A stretch of 19,251 nucleotides of DNA from an uncultured Methanobrevibacter sp. (GCA_902783085.1 CACZPT010000130.1:1-19251), one strand, 5' to 3'; numbered from the stretch's first letter, positions 1-9,300 are shown. Program-made: numbers and translations. Notes: generated from the letters alone by a model not told the origin.

Positions 1-4
1 AAAA

Positions 5-44
5 TTTTCGCAAAAAAGAAAAAATTGAAAAATTTCTGCGAAAA
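5..44. repeat. Short inverted repeat upstream of the metallophosphoesterase gene
   Basis: TTTTCGCA at 5-12 is exactly mirrored by TGCGAAAA at 37-44, separated by a 24-nt A-rich loop. It lies in the 106-nt non-coding left edge of the window. It could be a stem at the end of a transcript entering from the left or a regulator site. The arms are only 8 bp in very AT-rich DNA, so chance is possible, although the central CGCA/TGCG part is rarer here. No other element is clear in this stretch. Confidence 0.3.
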
Positions 45-106
45 AATCACAAAATCAAATTACCAACTAACAAATTTACAGATACAATTATAATAAAGGT
101 GCTATT

Positions 107-1210
107 ATGGGATTTGCTGAAAACAGATATTTAATACAAGGCCCAATATTTACATTTTTACTGTTATTTTACAATTATTTTATAATAAGCTCAATAGCAT
201 ACATTCTTGAATTTAAAATTACAACATTAGAAATTATTTCAATTATATTGATTCTAGCCATTATTAGATTAGTGCCCCTAAGAATTGAAATGAGTAAAAC
301 ACATCTGATTACACAATACTTATCCGAATTTAGTAACTTATGGCTTTGGGCATCATTCATGTATCTATTTGAGATAATAATTTTATATTTCGCATCATTT
401 ATTGTTAAAATCCCATTCAATATAAAATTAGCTATTGTTCTGCTTGTCCCATTGTTTGGAGCAATTGGATATTATATAGCACATCACAACTACATTAACG
501 AACACGATATATATCTAAAAGAAAAATCCGAACGTAAAAGCAAAAATATATCAATAATACATATTTCTGACATGCATATAGGTTCAATTAGAAAAAAAAG
601 AACAATAATACAGCTCGTTAGAAATATCAATATGATTGCAAGTGAAAAAGACAATGTCATTACAATAATTTCCGGAGATGCTGCAGACGGAAGCTGCCCA
701 ATTCTTCCAGATACTTTTATAGACTTTAAAGATGTTAAAACACCAGTAATATTTACTCCAGGAAATCATGACTACTACCAAGGAATAGATAATGTGAAGT
801 TATCCCTTAAAAATGCAGGCGTTACAATTTTAGATAATGAAAATCTCATTTTAGATGATGAAAACTTGAATATTATAGGCTTTAAATTCTCATTTAATGA
901 AAAAGAACAAGAGGAATACACCCCACCAATAGCTAATGACAAAAATAACGTTTTAATCTACCATGTTCCACTATATTGGGAAGAGTTTAGAAAAACAGGT
1001 GTTGATTTGCAGTTATCAGGCCATACTCATGGCGGGCAATTTTTCCCCGCAACATTATTTGTTGGAAGACAATTCAAATACAATAGAGGATTATTTAATA
1101 AAAATAATTCTTATTTATCAGTTACTGATGGAGTAGGAACATTTGCACCACCAATAAGGTTGGGAACCCGATCTGAAATTGCTGTATTAAACATACATAG
1201 AGAAAGTTAA
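107..1210 (+). CDS. Membrane-anchored calcineurin-like metallophosphoesterase (YkuE-like)
   Basis: This 367-residue protein has about four hydrophobic segments in its first 130 residues (roughly 15-37, 42-60, 78-100 and 106-127), followed by a calcineurin-type phosphoesterase domain from about residue 145 to the end. All five metal-site signatures are visible: D155-x-H157, G190-D191, GNHD at 219-222, H286, and GHTH at 305-308. The catalytic site is therefore complete, and a two-metal phosphoesterase activity is expected at the membrane; the substrate is unknown. Members of the family with this build act on phosphodiesters or lipid-linked phosphates, but nothing here fixes which. The start is supported by an AGGTG ribosome-binding site at 97-101, 5 nt before the ATG. 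A nuclease gene follows after 25 nt on the same strand and may be co-transcribed. The fold is certain, the substrate is not. Confidence 0.9.
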   Translation: MGFAENRYLIQGPIFTFLLLFYNYFIISSIAYILEFKITTLEIISIILILAIIRLVPLRIEMSKTHLITQYLSEFSNLWLWASFMYLFEIIILYFASFIVKIPFNIKLAIVLLVPLFGAIGYYIAHHNYINEHDIYLKEKSERKSKNISIIHISDMHIGSIRKKRTIIQLVRNINMIASEKDNVITIISGDAADGSCPILPDTFIDFKDVKTPVIFTPGNHDYYQGIDNVKLSLKNAGVTILDNENLILDDENLNIIGFKFSFNEKEQEEYTPPIANDKNNVLIYHVPLYWEEFRKTGVDLQLSGHTHGGQFFPATLFVGRQFKYNRGLFNKNNSYLSVTDGVGTFAPPIRLGTRSEIAVLNIHRES

Positions 1211-1235
1211 TAAGTTAAATTAACATAATATAATT

Positions 1236-1952
1236 ATGAGATTATCAAAATCAAAGATTAATACATATCTTAAATGTCCAAGAGAATTTAAATATCAATA
1301 TATTGATGAAATAGAAGTTCCGCCAAATGAATATATGGCTCTTGGAAATGATGTTCACAAAATTGCAGAAGATTATGCTAAGCGTTATGGCGATAATCCT
1401 CAAATGGACATTAGATATTCACTTGATTTAATTGCAAAAAGTCTAAAAATCGACCCGAATGATGTCGATATACATTTAGATGGCCTTGCATCTTTTTTTA
1501 GAAAAGCTTTTGTTGAAAATGACTATAATATATTCAGCCAAGAAGAATACTTGACTGAAGATGAACACAATTTTACAGGAATAACTGATATAATCTTAGA
1601 AACCCCTGAAGGAGATTTAATAGTAATTGATTATAAAACAGGTTCATCTTCTTCATTTAGCAGATGCCGCAGAGAATTAGGTTATTATAAAATGCTTGTA
1701 GAAAATGTTTATCCTGATAAAAACGTTGTTAGCGCAGGAATCTTTTTTACTAAAGACAATAAGCTTAGATTATTGGATTTTGAAGATAAAGAAAATAAAC
1801 GAAAATATATTTGTCAAAAAGAGATTGATGATGGACTAGATATATTATACGAAGTTAGATTAAAAATAAATAATGGAGATTTTCCAAAAAAAGATCAATA
1901 TTTATGCAGATTTTGTACCTACAATGAAATATGTATGAAAGATAATGAATAG
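1236..1952 (+). CDS. PD-(D/E)XK nuclease with four-cysteine cluster (RecB/Cas4-like)
   Basis: This is a 238-residue member of the PD-(D/E)XK nuclease superfamily, in the PDDEXK_1 / Cas4-Dna2-AddB style. The active site reads H41, D118 and D132-Y-K134, the last in the strand 'LIVIDYKTG'. E147xxxY151 sits where the family usually has QxxxY. C14 in the N-terminal 'YLKCPREF' motif and C224, C227 and C233 at the C-terminus form the split four-cysteine arrangement that holds a [4Fe-4S] cluster in Cas4, AddB and Dna2. A single-strand DNA exonuclease or repair role is the natural reading. No CRISPR array or other cas gene is present, so it is not called cas4. The start has no strong Shine-Dalgarno, which would fit coupling to the phosphoesterase gene upstream. 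The stop codon directly abuts the stop of the convergent mptG gene. Confidence 0.85.
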   Translation: MRLSKSKINTYLKCPREFKYQYIDEIEVPPNEYMALGNDVHKIAEDYAKRYGDNPQMDIRYSLDLIAKSLKIDPNDVDIHLDGLASFFRKAFVENDYNIFSQEEYLTEDEHNFTGITDIILETPEGDLIVIDYKTGSSSSFSRCRRELGYYKMLVENVYPDKNVVSAGIFFTKDNKLRLLDFEDKENKRKYICQKEIDDGLDILYEVRLKINNGDFPKKDQYLCRFCTYNEICMKDNE

Positions 1953-2942
1953 TTATTTTTCAATAACATATCCACTATTTTGACCTTTAGTAATAAATAT
2001 TGGTGCGTCTTCACCTAAAAATTCCTTTGTAGCTTTTAAAACAGACTCCCTATTATTATCATCAACTATAGAATATATTGTTGGTCCAAAAGAACTCATT
2101 CCAACACCGTAAGCACCATTATCACGTAAATGATGCATTAGATTATGCATTCTTTCATCATATAATGTTAATTCTGCTTTTTGAAAACCTCTCAAGTGAA
2201 TTTCATCAATACATTTACCAAATTCTTCAATGTCTCTTTCAAGCATTGCAGGAATTAAATTCATGAAAACAATATGTGAAAGTTGCTCAACTTCCCTTTG
2301 AGGTAAAGGGCAAAATTTTTTAAATAAATCTATTTCTTCACCATCATGAATAGATAATCCATAAGGAGGTATTGCTACCAACACATCCCATTCCTGTGGA
2401 AAGTCAAATCTAGCAATAAGTGGTGGCGGGCATGCATTTGATGCAGATGAAGGTAAAAATGTTTCTTTTTCTATTAAACTGTGTCCACCATCAGCTATAA
2501 AACCACCATCTTCAAAACCATAAGTTCCAATACCTGATGTTCCTCCTCTCCCAACAATTGTGGATAATTCAACTGAAGATTTATCAATTCCAACTGTTTC
2601 TGTAATTAATTTTGCAGCCGCAAGTGCAATTTGTGTTCCAGAACCAAATCCAGAATGTGCTGAAAATGCATTGTGAACTTTAAACTTAAAACCAATATCC
2701 AAATCAAAATGATTACAAATATCCTCATAAGCTTGTTTTATTTTTAAATTACATTCATCAATAGCATCCTCATCAGTAATACTGTCATCAAATTCTACTA
2801 CAACACCAGCGTCAATTTGTGTGCTTTCTAAAATAAACTGTGGATTTTGTATTGAAAAACCAATTCCACCATCTATTCGTCCATATGAACCATTTAAGTC
2901 CATAAGAGTTATGTGTATTCTTGCAGGTGTTTTAATAATCAT
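1953..2942 (-). CDS. mptG: Beta-ribofuranosylaminobenzene 5'-phosphate synthase (methanopterin biosynthesis)
   Basis: The 329-residue product matches beta-RFAP synthase, the GHMP-kinase-fold enzyme that condenses 4-aminobenzoate (or 4-hydroxybenzoate) with phosphoribosyl pyrophosphate, releasing CO2 and pyrophosphate. This is the first committed step toward tetrahydromethanopterin, the C1 carrier of methanogens. Recognisable parts are the N-terminal 'TPARIHITLMDLNGSYGRID' segment (5-24), the glycine-rich phosphate loop 'HSGFGSGTQIALAAAK' (96-111), and a second glycine-rich segment 'GRGGTSGIGTYG' in the middle. The length is normal for the family. It lies downstream of xseA-xseB on the same strand, but a 70-nt gap with TATA-like sequences suggests it can be transcribed on its own. 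It is the best taxonomic marker in the window. The enzyme call rests on whole-protein recognition. Confidence 0.88.
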   Translation of the reverse strand: MIIKTPARIHITLMDLNGSYGRIDGGIGFSIQNPQFILESTQIDAGVVVEFDDSITDEDAIDECNLKIKQAYEDICNHFDLDIGFKFKVHNAFSAHSGFGSGTQIALAAAKLITETVGIDKSSVELSTIVGRGGTSGIGTYGFEDGGFIADGGHSLIEKETFLPSSASNACPPPLIARFDFPQEWDVLVAIPPYGLSIHDGEEIDLFKKFCPLPQREVEQLSHIVFMNLIPAMLERDIEEFGKCIDEIHLRGFQKAELTLYDERMHNLMHHLRDNGAYGVGMSSFGPTIYSIVDDNNRESVLKATKEFLGEDAPIFITKGQNSGYVIEK

Positions 2943-2970
2943 ATTTTCAAACCCATAATTTAATTTCTAC

Positions 2971-2995
2971 AATATAAATATATTGACTTTTATAA
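2971..2995 (-). promoter_or_regulatory. Candidate TATA elements for mptG
   Basis: In the 70-nt gap between xseB and mptG the minus strand has two TATA-like tracts: TTTATAAA (plus 2988-2995) and an ATATTTATATT tract (plus 2971-2982). A start about 25 nt downstream of either would give a leader of roughly 10-25 nt before the mptG ATG. The region is AT-rich, so this is suggestive only. Confidence 0.35.
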
Positions 2996-3012
2996 ATAAA
3001 GATTTGTAATTA

Positions 3013-3234
3013 TTATTCAATGTTAAAATCAATTATTTCACCATTTTCATCAACAATTTTAGCAATTGTTTCATTTGCATCTTTTAATTTATCATCACAG
3101 GCTTTTACTAATTCCATAGCTTTTGAAAATTCTTCAATAGCATCATCTAATGGCACATCACCATTTTCTAATTTTTCAACAATTTCTTCTAATTCTTTTA
3201 AATTATCTTCAAAAGTTAAATCATCTTTTTGCAT
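3013..3234 (-). CDS. xseB: Exodeoxyribonuclease VII small subunit
   Basis: This 73-residue, highly charged helical protein has the family hallmark 'TFEDNLKELEEIVEKLENGD' (residues 7-26) followed by 'LDDAIEEFSKAMELVKAC', typical of XseB, which wraps helical hairpins around the large subunit of exonuclease VII. The complex degrades single-stranded DNA from both ends into oligonucleotides. The ATG overlaps the xseA stop codon by one base (TAATG), and an excellent GAAGGTGAT ribosome-binding site sits just upstream inside xseA, so the two subunits are translationally coupled. Exonuclease VII is a bacterial enzyme with scattered occurrence in archaea, so its presence implies ancient or lineage-specific acquisition. 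Confidence 0.93.
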   Translation of the reverse strand: MQKDDLTFEDNLKELEEIVEKLENGDVPLDDAIEEFSKAMELVKACDDKLKDANETIAKIVDENGEIIDFNIE

Positions 3235-4478
3235 TAAATCACCTTCGTATTAACGCTACCGTCCTTAAATTCAACTTCTAATTCCTCACCAGATTTTAAA
3301 TCATCAGCTGATGAAATAATTTTACCTTCACTTCTAGCCAGAGAATAACCCCTTTTTAATGTATGTAAAGGATTTAAAAGTTCCAATTTATTAATTTGCA
3401 TCAAATATTTATCATGATATTTATCAATAAGATTATCCGGATTTTTTAAAACATAAGTATTCTTAATAAACTTCAATTTATTCATGTTTTCCTTAATTAA
3501 ACTTTTTGATGAAATTTCTAACCTATTTATCAAATTATCTAAAATTATTTCTTTTGGTTGGTACATCTCTAAAGGATTCTTAAATAGGTTTTTATTAACT
3601 ATATAATCAAATTTTTGTTTATTAACCTTAAATATATTATCAATAGCTCTGTAAGACCTTGAATTTAATTGATTAATAGCGGCTTTAATTTCCTTAAATG
3701 GCGGTACTGCTAACTCGGCAGCTGCAGTTGGAGTTGGAGCCCTCAAGTCTGCTACGAAATCAGCTATTGTAAAATCAATTTCATGGCCAACAGCACTAAT
3801 TACAGGAGTTGTACAATCATAAATCGCCCTTGCAACAATTTCTTCATTAAAACACCACAAATCCTCAATACTACCCCCACCACGACCAACAATCAATGTG
3901 TCTAAATCATAGTTTTCACTTTTTTTAATTTGGTCTGCAATTTGATATGCTGCAAGTTGGCCTTGAACGAGTGATGGAAATAATATTACTTCACATAATG
4001 GCCATCTACGCTCAATTGTTGTTATAATATCACGTATTGCTGCACCATTAGCTGCAGTAACTACACCAATCTTTTTTGGAAAATTTGGAATTTTTTTCTT
4101 GTGATTTTCATCAAATAATCCTTCTTTAGATAATTTTTTTTTTAATTGCTCATAAGCTCTATATAACTCCCCAACACCATCTTCAGATATTTTACTTACA
4201 TATAATTGATAATAACCATTTTTATCATAAACTTCAATTTTACCTTCGATTAATACTTTCATACCATCTTTCGGTTTAAATTTTAATCTACTAGATGCGG
4301 AAAACATCACGCTTTTAATTTGTGAATTTTCATCTTTTAAAGTGAAATAAAAATGTCCGCTTCTCCATAATTTGGCATTAGAAAGTTCACCTCTAACAAA
4401 GACATGTCTAAAATTAGGGTTAATAACACCTTTAAGTTCCCTTGTGATTTCAGATACCGTAAGATATTCACTATTCAT
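3234..4478 (-). CDS. xseA: Exodeoxyribonuclease VII large subunit
   Basis: The 414-residue protein is the catalytic subunit of exonuclease VII, a little shorter than bacterial versions of about 450 residues. Residues 1-100 form the N-terminal OB-fold that binds single-stranded DNA ('LTVSEITRELKGVI', 'VFVRGELSNAK', 'GHFYFTLKD'). The nuclease core follows with 'KIGVVTAANGAAIRDI' (136-151), 'VGRGGGSIEDLWCFNEE' (197-213), the invariant 'GHEID' (231-235) and 'RAPTPTAAAE' (246-255). The C-terminal part is a long charged helical region ending in 'LKRGYSLAR', as in bacterial XseA. All conserved core residues are present, so the enzyme should be active with XseB. It begins a minus-strand unit, xseA-xseB, probably with read-through into mptG. 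The start ATG is preceded by a weak GGGGAT-type ribosome-binding site. Confidence 0.93.
   Translation of the reverse strand: MNSEYLTVSEITRELKGVINPNFRHVFVRGELSNAKLWRSGHFYFTLKDENSQIKSVMFSASSRLKFKPKDGMKVLIEGKIEVYDKNGYYQLYVSKISEDGVGELYRAYEQLKKKLSKEGLFDENHKKKIPNFPKKIGVVTAANGAAIRDIITTIERRWPLCEVILFPSLVQGQLAAYQIADQIKKSENYDLDTLIVGRGGGSIEDLWCFNEEIVARAIYDCTTPVISAVGHEIDFTIADFVADLRAPTPTAAAELAVPPFKEIKAAINQLNSRSYRAIDNIFKVNKQKFDYIVNKNLFKNPLEMYQPKEIILDNLINRLEISSKSLIKENMNKLKFIKNTYVLKNPDNLIDKYHDKYLMQINKLELLNPLHTLKRGYSLARSEGKIISSADDLKSGEELEVEFKDGSVNTKVI
3238..3246 (-). promoter_or_regulatory. Strong ribosome-binding site for xseB within xseA
   Basis: The minus strand reads GAAGGTGAT three bases before the xseB ATG. 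This is an almost perfect match to the archaeal anti-Shine-Dalgarno (GGAGGTGAT). It fixes the xseB start and supports re-initiation after the overlapping xseA stop. Confidence 0.75.
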
Positions 4479-4557
4479 ACATTTATCCCCACATTTTCTA
4501 AAATCATTTTAAAAACAATATTGATTTCAAATATGAAAATAATTATGATAATAAAAT

Positions 4558-4565
4558 ATTATAAA
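4558..4565 (-). promoter_or_regulatory. Candidate TATA box for xseA-xseB
   Basis: TTTATAAT on the minus strand lies about 80 nt before the xseA start, in the 122-nt gap between the MATE and xseA genes. It would give a start near 4535 and a leader of some 55 nt. It is the best TATA match in the gap, but the gap is AT-rich throughout. Confidence 0.3.
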
Positions 4566-4589
4566 GTTTGTTAAAAAGTACTGCGCATT

Positions 4590-4600
4590 AAAAAAAAAAA
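4590..4600 (-). terminator. Oligo-T terminator after the MATE gene
   Basis: On the minus strand the TGA stop of the transporter gene is followed immediately by an unbroken run of eleven T residues. Archaeal RNA polymerase terminates at oligo-T tracts without needing a hairpin, so this probably ends the NRPS-MATE transcript before it enters xseA. Confidence 0.6.
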
Positions 4601-6328
4601 TCAATTTTTAATTGTTATAACAGTACTGTTTAACCCCAATACTCTCGAATAATCAATATTATCAGCAATTTTATTTAAAACAGAGATATTATCAAATTCC
4701 AAATTATCATTTTCAATTACTGGATTAAAATCAATGCCCGTGTCTTTAATAGATATTAAAATATTATCTTCATTGTTTCTAACAATAACATCAATTGTAT
4801 CGACATTTTCATTAGTATTAATAATATTTACAAGCATTTCTTCAATAGCTAAACTAACTAAGGTTGCTGATTTATTATTAAACAAGTAATTTTGAACATT
4901 ATGGGCTAAATCTACAGCTTCTTTAATATCACCATTAATTGTATGTTCAAATACTTTTTCATCATCATTGTGCTTGTTAATAAAGAATCCTGAGTATTCA
5001 CCATTAGTTTTTTTGTTAAAGTATTTTGAATAAGCAAAAATAAACAATATTGTAACTATTTCAGCTACTGCAAATGAAATCCAAATTCCATTTCCTCCAA
5101 ATACATAAGATAATATAAATGCAGATGCAATTGGCACCGCAAATCCTTCAAGTAATGAAATAATTGTAGATAATTGGTTTTTTTGAATGGATTGAGCATA
5201 GAATGTATATAAAAATGTAATGGCCGTACCAACATAACTAATTGCAAATATTCTAAGCGCATTTAAAACAACTGGAATGTAAGCCGGATTTTTAACACTA
5301 TACATATATAATAATGATCTCGGATAAACAATGAATAAAACTGCTAAAGCTAAACTTGAAACTAAAACTATTTTTAAAGCACGTTTAATTACATAATTTA
5401 CTCCAGAATAATCTTCTTCTTTAAAGTAAACTGAAATAATCGGAGACATAGTTTGTGCTGTTCCAATTAAGAAAATATATAAAATAAATAAACTATTATA
5501 ACAAATACCGAATGCTACAAGACCTGCTTTTCCAATATACCAACCCAATAAAATGTTTAATATGTATAATTTTAAAGTTAAATATAATTGAGTTGAGGAA
5601 GATGAAAATCCAGATGTTACAATCTTTTTAAGATAACTAACTAATGAATTTACTTTTAATCTTATAAATTTCAAGGTACGTTCAGATTTAAAGAAATAAT
5701 AAGAGATGAAAATTGATCCCATTAAATAACCTGTTGTTGTAGCTAATGCTGCACCACCAACCCCCATTGAGAAAAATTTAATGTAAACAAAATCAAAACA
5801 AATATTAATAATATTTGCTAATAATATTGCTCTAAATGGTAATGTTGGAATACCATCAGCCCTTATAAAGTAAGATAAACTCATCATATAACATAAGAAA
5901 GGCATCCCTATTATACATGGAATGAAAAACTGACTAACATCAGGAATTAACTCCGGTTGTGATATACATAAAAATTGAACAATATTACCTGAAAATAACA
6001 CTCCAAAAATCGCAATCAGTATCCCAATTGTTAAAAGAGAAATAATGGAAACCGAGAAGTAAGTATTAGCTTTTTCATCATCAAACTCAGCTTTTGCTAT
6101 AGAACAAAGTACACTACCACCTAATCCAATCATCCAGTAAATTAAATTAACAAATGTAATCACTGGAGTCACAGTTTGAATTACAGATATATTGCCTGCC
6201 CCAATTAAAAAACTAACAATTAAACCATCTACAAATAAACATATATTACCCGCCATTGATGTGAATAATGTTGGAAGGAAAAACTCTTTAAATTTACTTC
6301 TCAATAACTCATAATTACGCTCATACAT
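4601..6328 (-). CDS. MATE-family efflux transporter fused to an RsbW-like ATPase domain
   Basis: Residues 1 to about 445 form a 12-helix MATE (multidrug and toxin extrusion) transporter; the segment 'RADGIPTLPFRAILLANIIN' and the following 'GVGGAALATTTGY' are typical of the family. It probably exports the NRPS product by ion antiport. Residues about 453-575 are a cytoplasmic tail with the GHKL/HATPase fold of anti-sigma kinases: N-box 'AIEEMLVNIIN' with E496, E497 and N501, G1 box 'DTGIDFNP' (529-536), and the end 'NKIADNIDYS'. This closely parallels the free kinase at 14557-14934 ('IVEEIFVNIVN', 'DNGIEFNP', 'KKIADELDYS'). The G2 'GGLG' of the free protein is replaced by 'FDNI', so the ATP lid is altered and hydrolysis or kinase activity is doubtful. 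The gene follows the NRPS after 11 nt, and its AGGAG ribosome-binding site overlaps the NRPS stop, which argues for one operon. Transport of the peptide and regulation through the tail are inferred. Confidence 0.9.
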   Translation of the reverse strand: MYERNYELLRSKFKEFFLPTLFTSMAGNICLFVDGLIVSFLIGAGNISVIQTVTPVITFVNLIYWMIGLGGSVLCSIAKAEFDDEKANTYFSVSIISLLTIGILIAIFGVLFSGNIVQFLCISQPELIPDVSQFFIPCIIGMPFLCYMMSLSYFIRADGIPTLPFRAILLANIINICFDFVYIKFFSMGVGGAALATTTGYLMGSIFISYYFFKSERTLKFIRLKVNSLVSYLKKIVTSGFSSSSTQLYLTLKLYILNILLGWYIGKAGLVAFGICYNSLFILYIFLIGTAQTMSPIISVYFKEEDYSGVNYVIKRALKIVLVSSLALAVLFIVYPRSLLYMYSVKNPAYIPVVLNALRIFAISYVGTAITFLYTFYAQSIQKNQLSTIISLLEGFAVPIASAFILSYVFGGNGIWISFAVAEIVTILFIFAYSKYFNKKTNGEYSGFFINKHNDDEKVFEHTINGDIKEAVDLAHNVQNYLFNNKSATLVSLAIEEMLVNIINTNENVDTIDVIVRNNEDNILISIKDTGIDFNPVIENDNLEFDNISVLNKIADNIDYSRVLGLNSTVITIKN

Positions 6329-6335
6329 TGTTATA

Positions 6336-6340
6336 CTCCT
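6336..6340 (-). promoter_or_regulatory. Ribosome-binding site of the MATE gene at the NRPS stop
   Basis: AGGAG on the minus strand lies 7 nt before the transporter ATG and touches the last base of the NRPS TAA. Ribosomes finishing the synthetase are placed to start the transporter, which supports co-expression of synthetase and exporter. Confidence 0.65.
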
Positions 6341-9300
6341 TAAATACTAAAGAAATCTAAATCATCCAAGTATTTAACAAAATTATAGATATAATTTTCA
6401 GACATATATGGCCATTTAATACCTAAACGATATAATGCTTGAACAGTGTAAGTATTATCAACAGGCAACCAAATCTTTTTAACTTTTCCAGAACCAATTG
6501 AAGTAATAAGACCAGAAACCCCCTCTTGTTTTGTTTTATCAGCAAGTGCTTCATCTAATGCATTCTGATAATCATCTTCTTCAGCGGGTTCAATATTTAA
6601 ACCTAATGGTTGGATAATATTAATTATATCCCCAAAGCTTATACTATGATAATCATATGGATGGAAGACAGTACACTCTTTAGGAGTTTTAGCTAATCCA
6701 ATAATAGATTTAGCAGTTACATCAATTGGTGAAAATTCAACATTACTCATTAACATTGAATAAGGCATTTGACCAATCGTTACAAATGCTTTTAGACGAT
6801 TTATAAATCCATTTGATTCAAAGTTAATTTGGAATTCACTATCTGAACTTCTTGCCATTAAGTTTCCTACCCTCATGATTTTTACATCAAGATCATCATT
6901 GACTGCCGCTTCTAGAACTGCACGTTCTGCTAAAAATTTAGAATTAAGATATTGATTATCTACAGCTTGACCAATAAACAAATCCTGTTCAGTGAATTTC
7001 ACATCCACAGGAGGATAATTATCTATACTTTCGCCAGCAATACTGTATGTTGAAACTTGGACATATTTAGCATTTTTCATTTTTGCGAATTTAAGTCCGT
7101 TAACTACACCACCAAGGTTAATATCTTCAATATCTGTTCCAGATGAAAAATGTTTTACATTTGCAGCACAGTTAACAACAGTGTTGATTTTTTCAGGAAC
7201 AAGTTTTTCAAAGTCTTCGAAATTAGTAATATCTCCTTCAATGATATGTAATCTTTTATCAAATAAATCATTATATTCATTTGAGAAATAATAGAAGAGT
7301 AAGGATTTTAATCTTTCCTCACCACTTAGAACTTTATTTGACCTTATGAAACAATAAACATCTCCAGTTTCATTTTCTAATATTTCATGCAATACATGTA
7401 TTCCTAAAAATCCGGTAGCTCCAGTAAGTAAAATATTACCTAAACTATCTTGAATTTCACCGTCGATGATTGTTTCAAGGTTATTTTTCTTAAGTAGTTT
7501 ATTAATTTCAGAGTAATCATATGCCATCTCTGATTTTTTCTCAATAGTTTCATCGGACAAAATAAACTCTGCTAAAGCTCTTGGTGTTGGATTGGAGAAA
7601 ACATCACCATAATTTATATTATAATTACGATTTAATGCTTCCATTGTTATTTTAGTAACAAGTAAAGATGTTCCACCAATATCAAAGAAACTATCTGTTA
7701 CACTTACTTCATCAAGTCCCAAAATTTCTGCGAATAATGTCGCAAAGAATGCTTCAACATCATTTTCAGGAGCGATATACTCAGTAATCAAAACAGGTTC
7801 CGGCAAGTTTTTCAAATCTGTTTTACCGTTTAATGTTTGAGGCATTTCATCTAATTCCATATAAACTGTTGGAACCATATAATATACTAATTTTTCAGCC
7901 AATACCTCTTTTAAATCATCAACATCAATAGAATATCTATTTTCTTCACGATTTTCATCTTTAACGTCGTCCTGAACCGTGAAATAAGCACATAAATGAT
8001 CATTACCTTTTATCTTTCGAACAACAACCGCCACAGATTTAATTCCAGGATATTTAGCAATTACCGATTCAATTTCACCTATTTCAATTCTTAAACCTCT
8101 GAGTTTAATTTGATTATCCATTCTTCCGAATACATAGAATTCTCCATCTTCTGTAACTTTAGCAAAGTCTCCAGAATGATAAAATCTAATTCCATTGATT
8201 TCATCATAAGCTTCAGCATTTTTCTCAGGACGGTTTAAGTATTCTCTTGAAACCCCTTTTCCAGCAATATATAATTCCCCAATAACATTTGGAGGTAATG
8301 GATTAGAATCAAAATCCATGATAAATTCATGTACGTTAAACAATTCTTTTCCAATTGAAATATCTGAACTTTCCAGTAAAGTACCATTACAATAAACTGT
8401 TGTTTCAGTTGGTCCATACATATTAAAGATTTTACCCTTGGAATTTTCAGCCAACAATTCATATAATCTTTGTGAGAATGGTTCTCCAGCACAAATATAT
8501 GCTTTAAATCCATACATTGTTTCTTGCATTGCTTCAATTTCTAGATACTGGAGTAAACGAGAAGGAGTAGCTATATAAACATTTGCACCACTTCTGTGAA
8601 TTAAATCCATCATTTCAATAGGATCTTTATATTCAATATCATTAGCAAACACTATTGGAACACCATTTAAAAGTGAACCCATTAATTCTTGCTGGAATAC
8701 ATCAAAAGCAACTGTTGTTGTTGATAAAACTTTATAATCCTCTTTTTCAAGATTATGAACTAATTCATAAGTACAAATATTTCTTGGATCAGGATATACA
8801 AAGTTTGCAATGTTTCCATGCTCTAAAATTACACCTTTTGGAAGTCCTGTTGAACCTGATGTGTAAATAAGGTAAGCCATGTTATTTGCATTAACATCAG
8901 GGTCAGGATTTGAAATATCAGTTTCATCAAGTAATTCATTAACATTCAATAAATTTTCAGAGTATTCACTTAAATCAATACATTTTTTATCAATTACATC
9001 ATCAACAATAATGAATTTTGATTCACTATCAGTTAAAACATGTTCAATCCTATCTGCAGGATAATCTGAATCAACAGGAATAAATGCCGCACCGGATTTT
9101 AGAATACCAAATATAGATGCCATTACATTACTATCCCTATTTAAGATAAACATTACTCTATCTTCAGGACCAACACCTTTTTTAATAAGACCATGTGCAA
9201 TTTTATTAGCTTTTTCATTTAATTCAGAGTAAGTAAACTCACCATCAGTAGCATAAAGAATAACTTTATCCGGATTAAGCTCAACTTGTTTTTCAAATAT

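Noticed and set aside
1236..1952. Cas4 and an associated CRISPR locus
   Set aside because: The four-cysteine PD-(D/E)XK build is Cas4-like, but no direct-repeat array or other cas gene is present, and the same build occurs in general RecB/Dna2-type nucleases.
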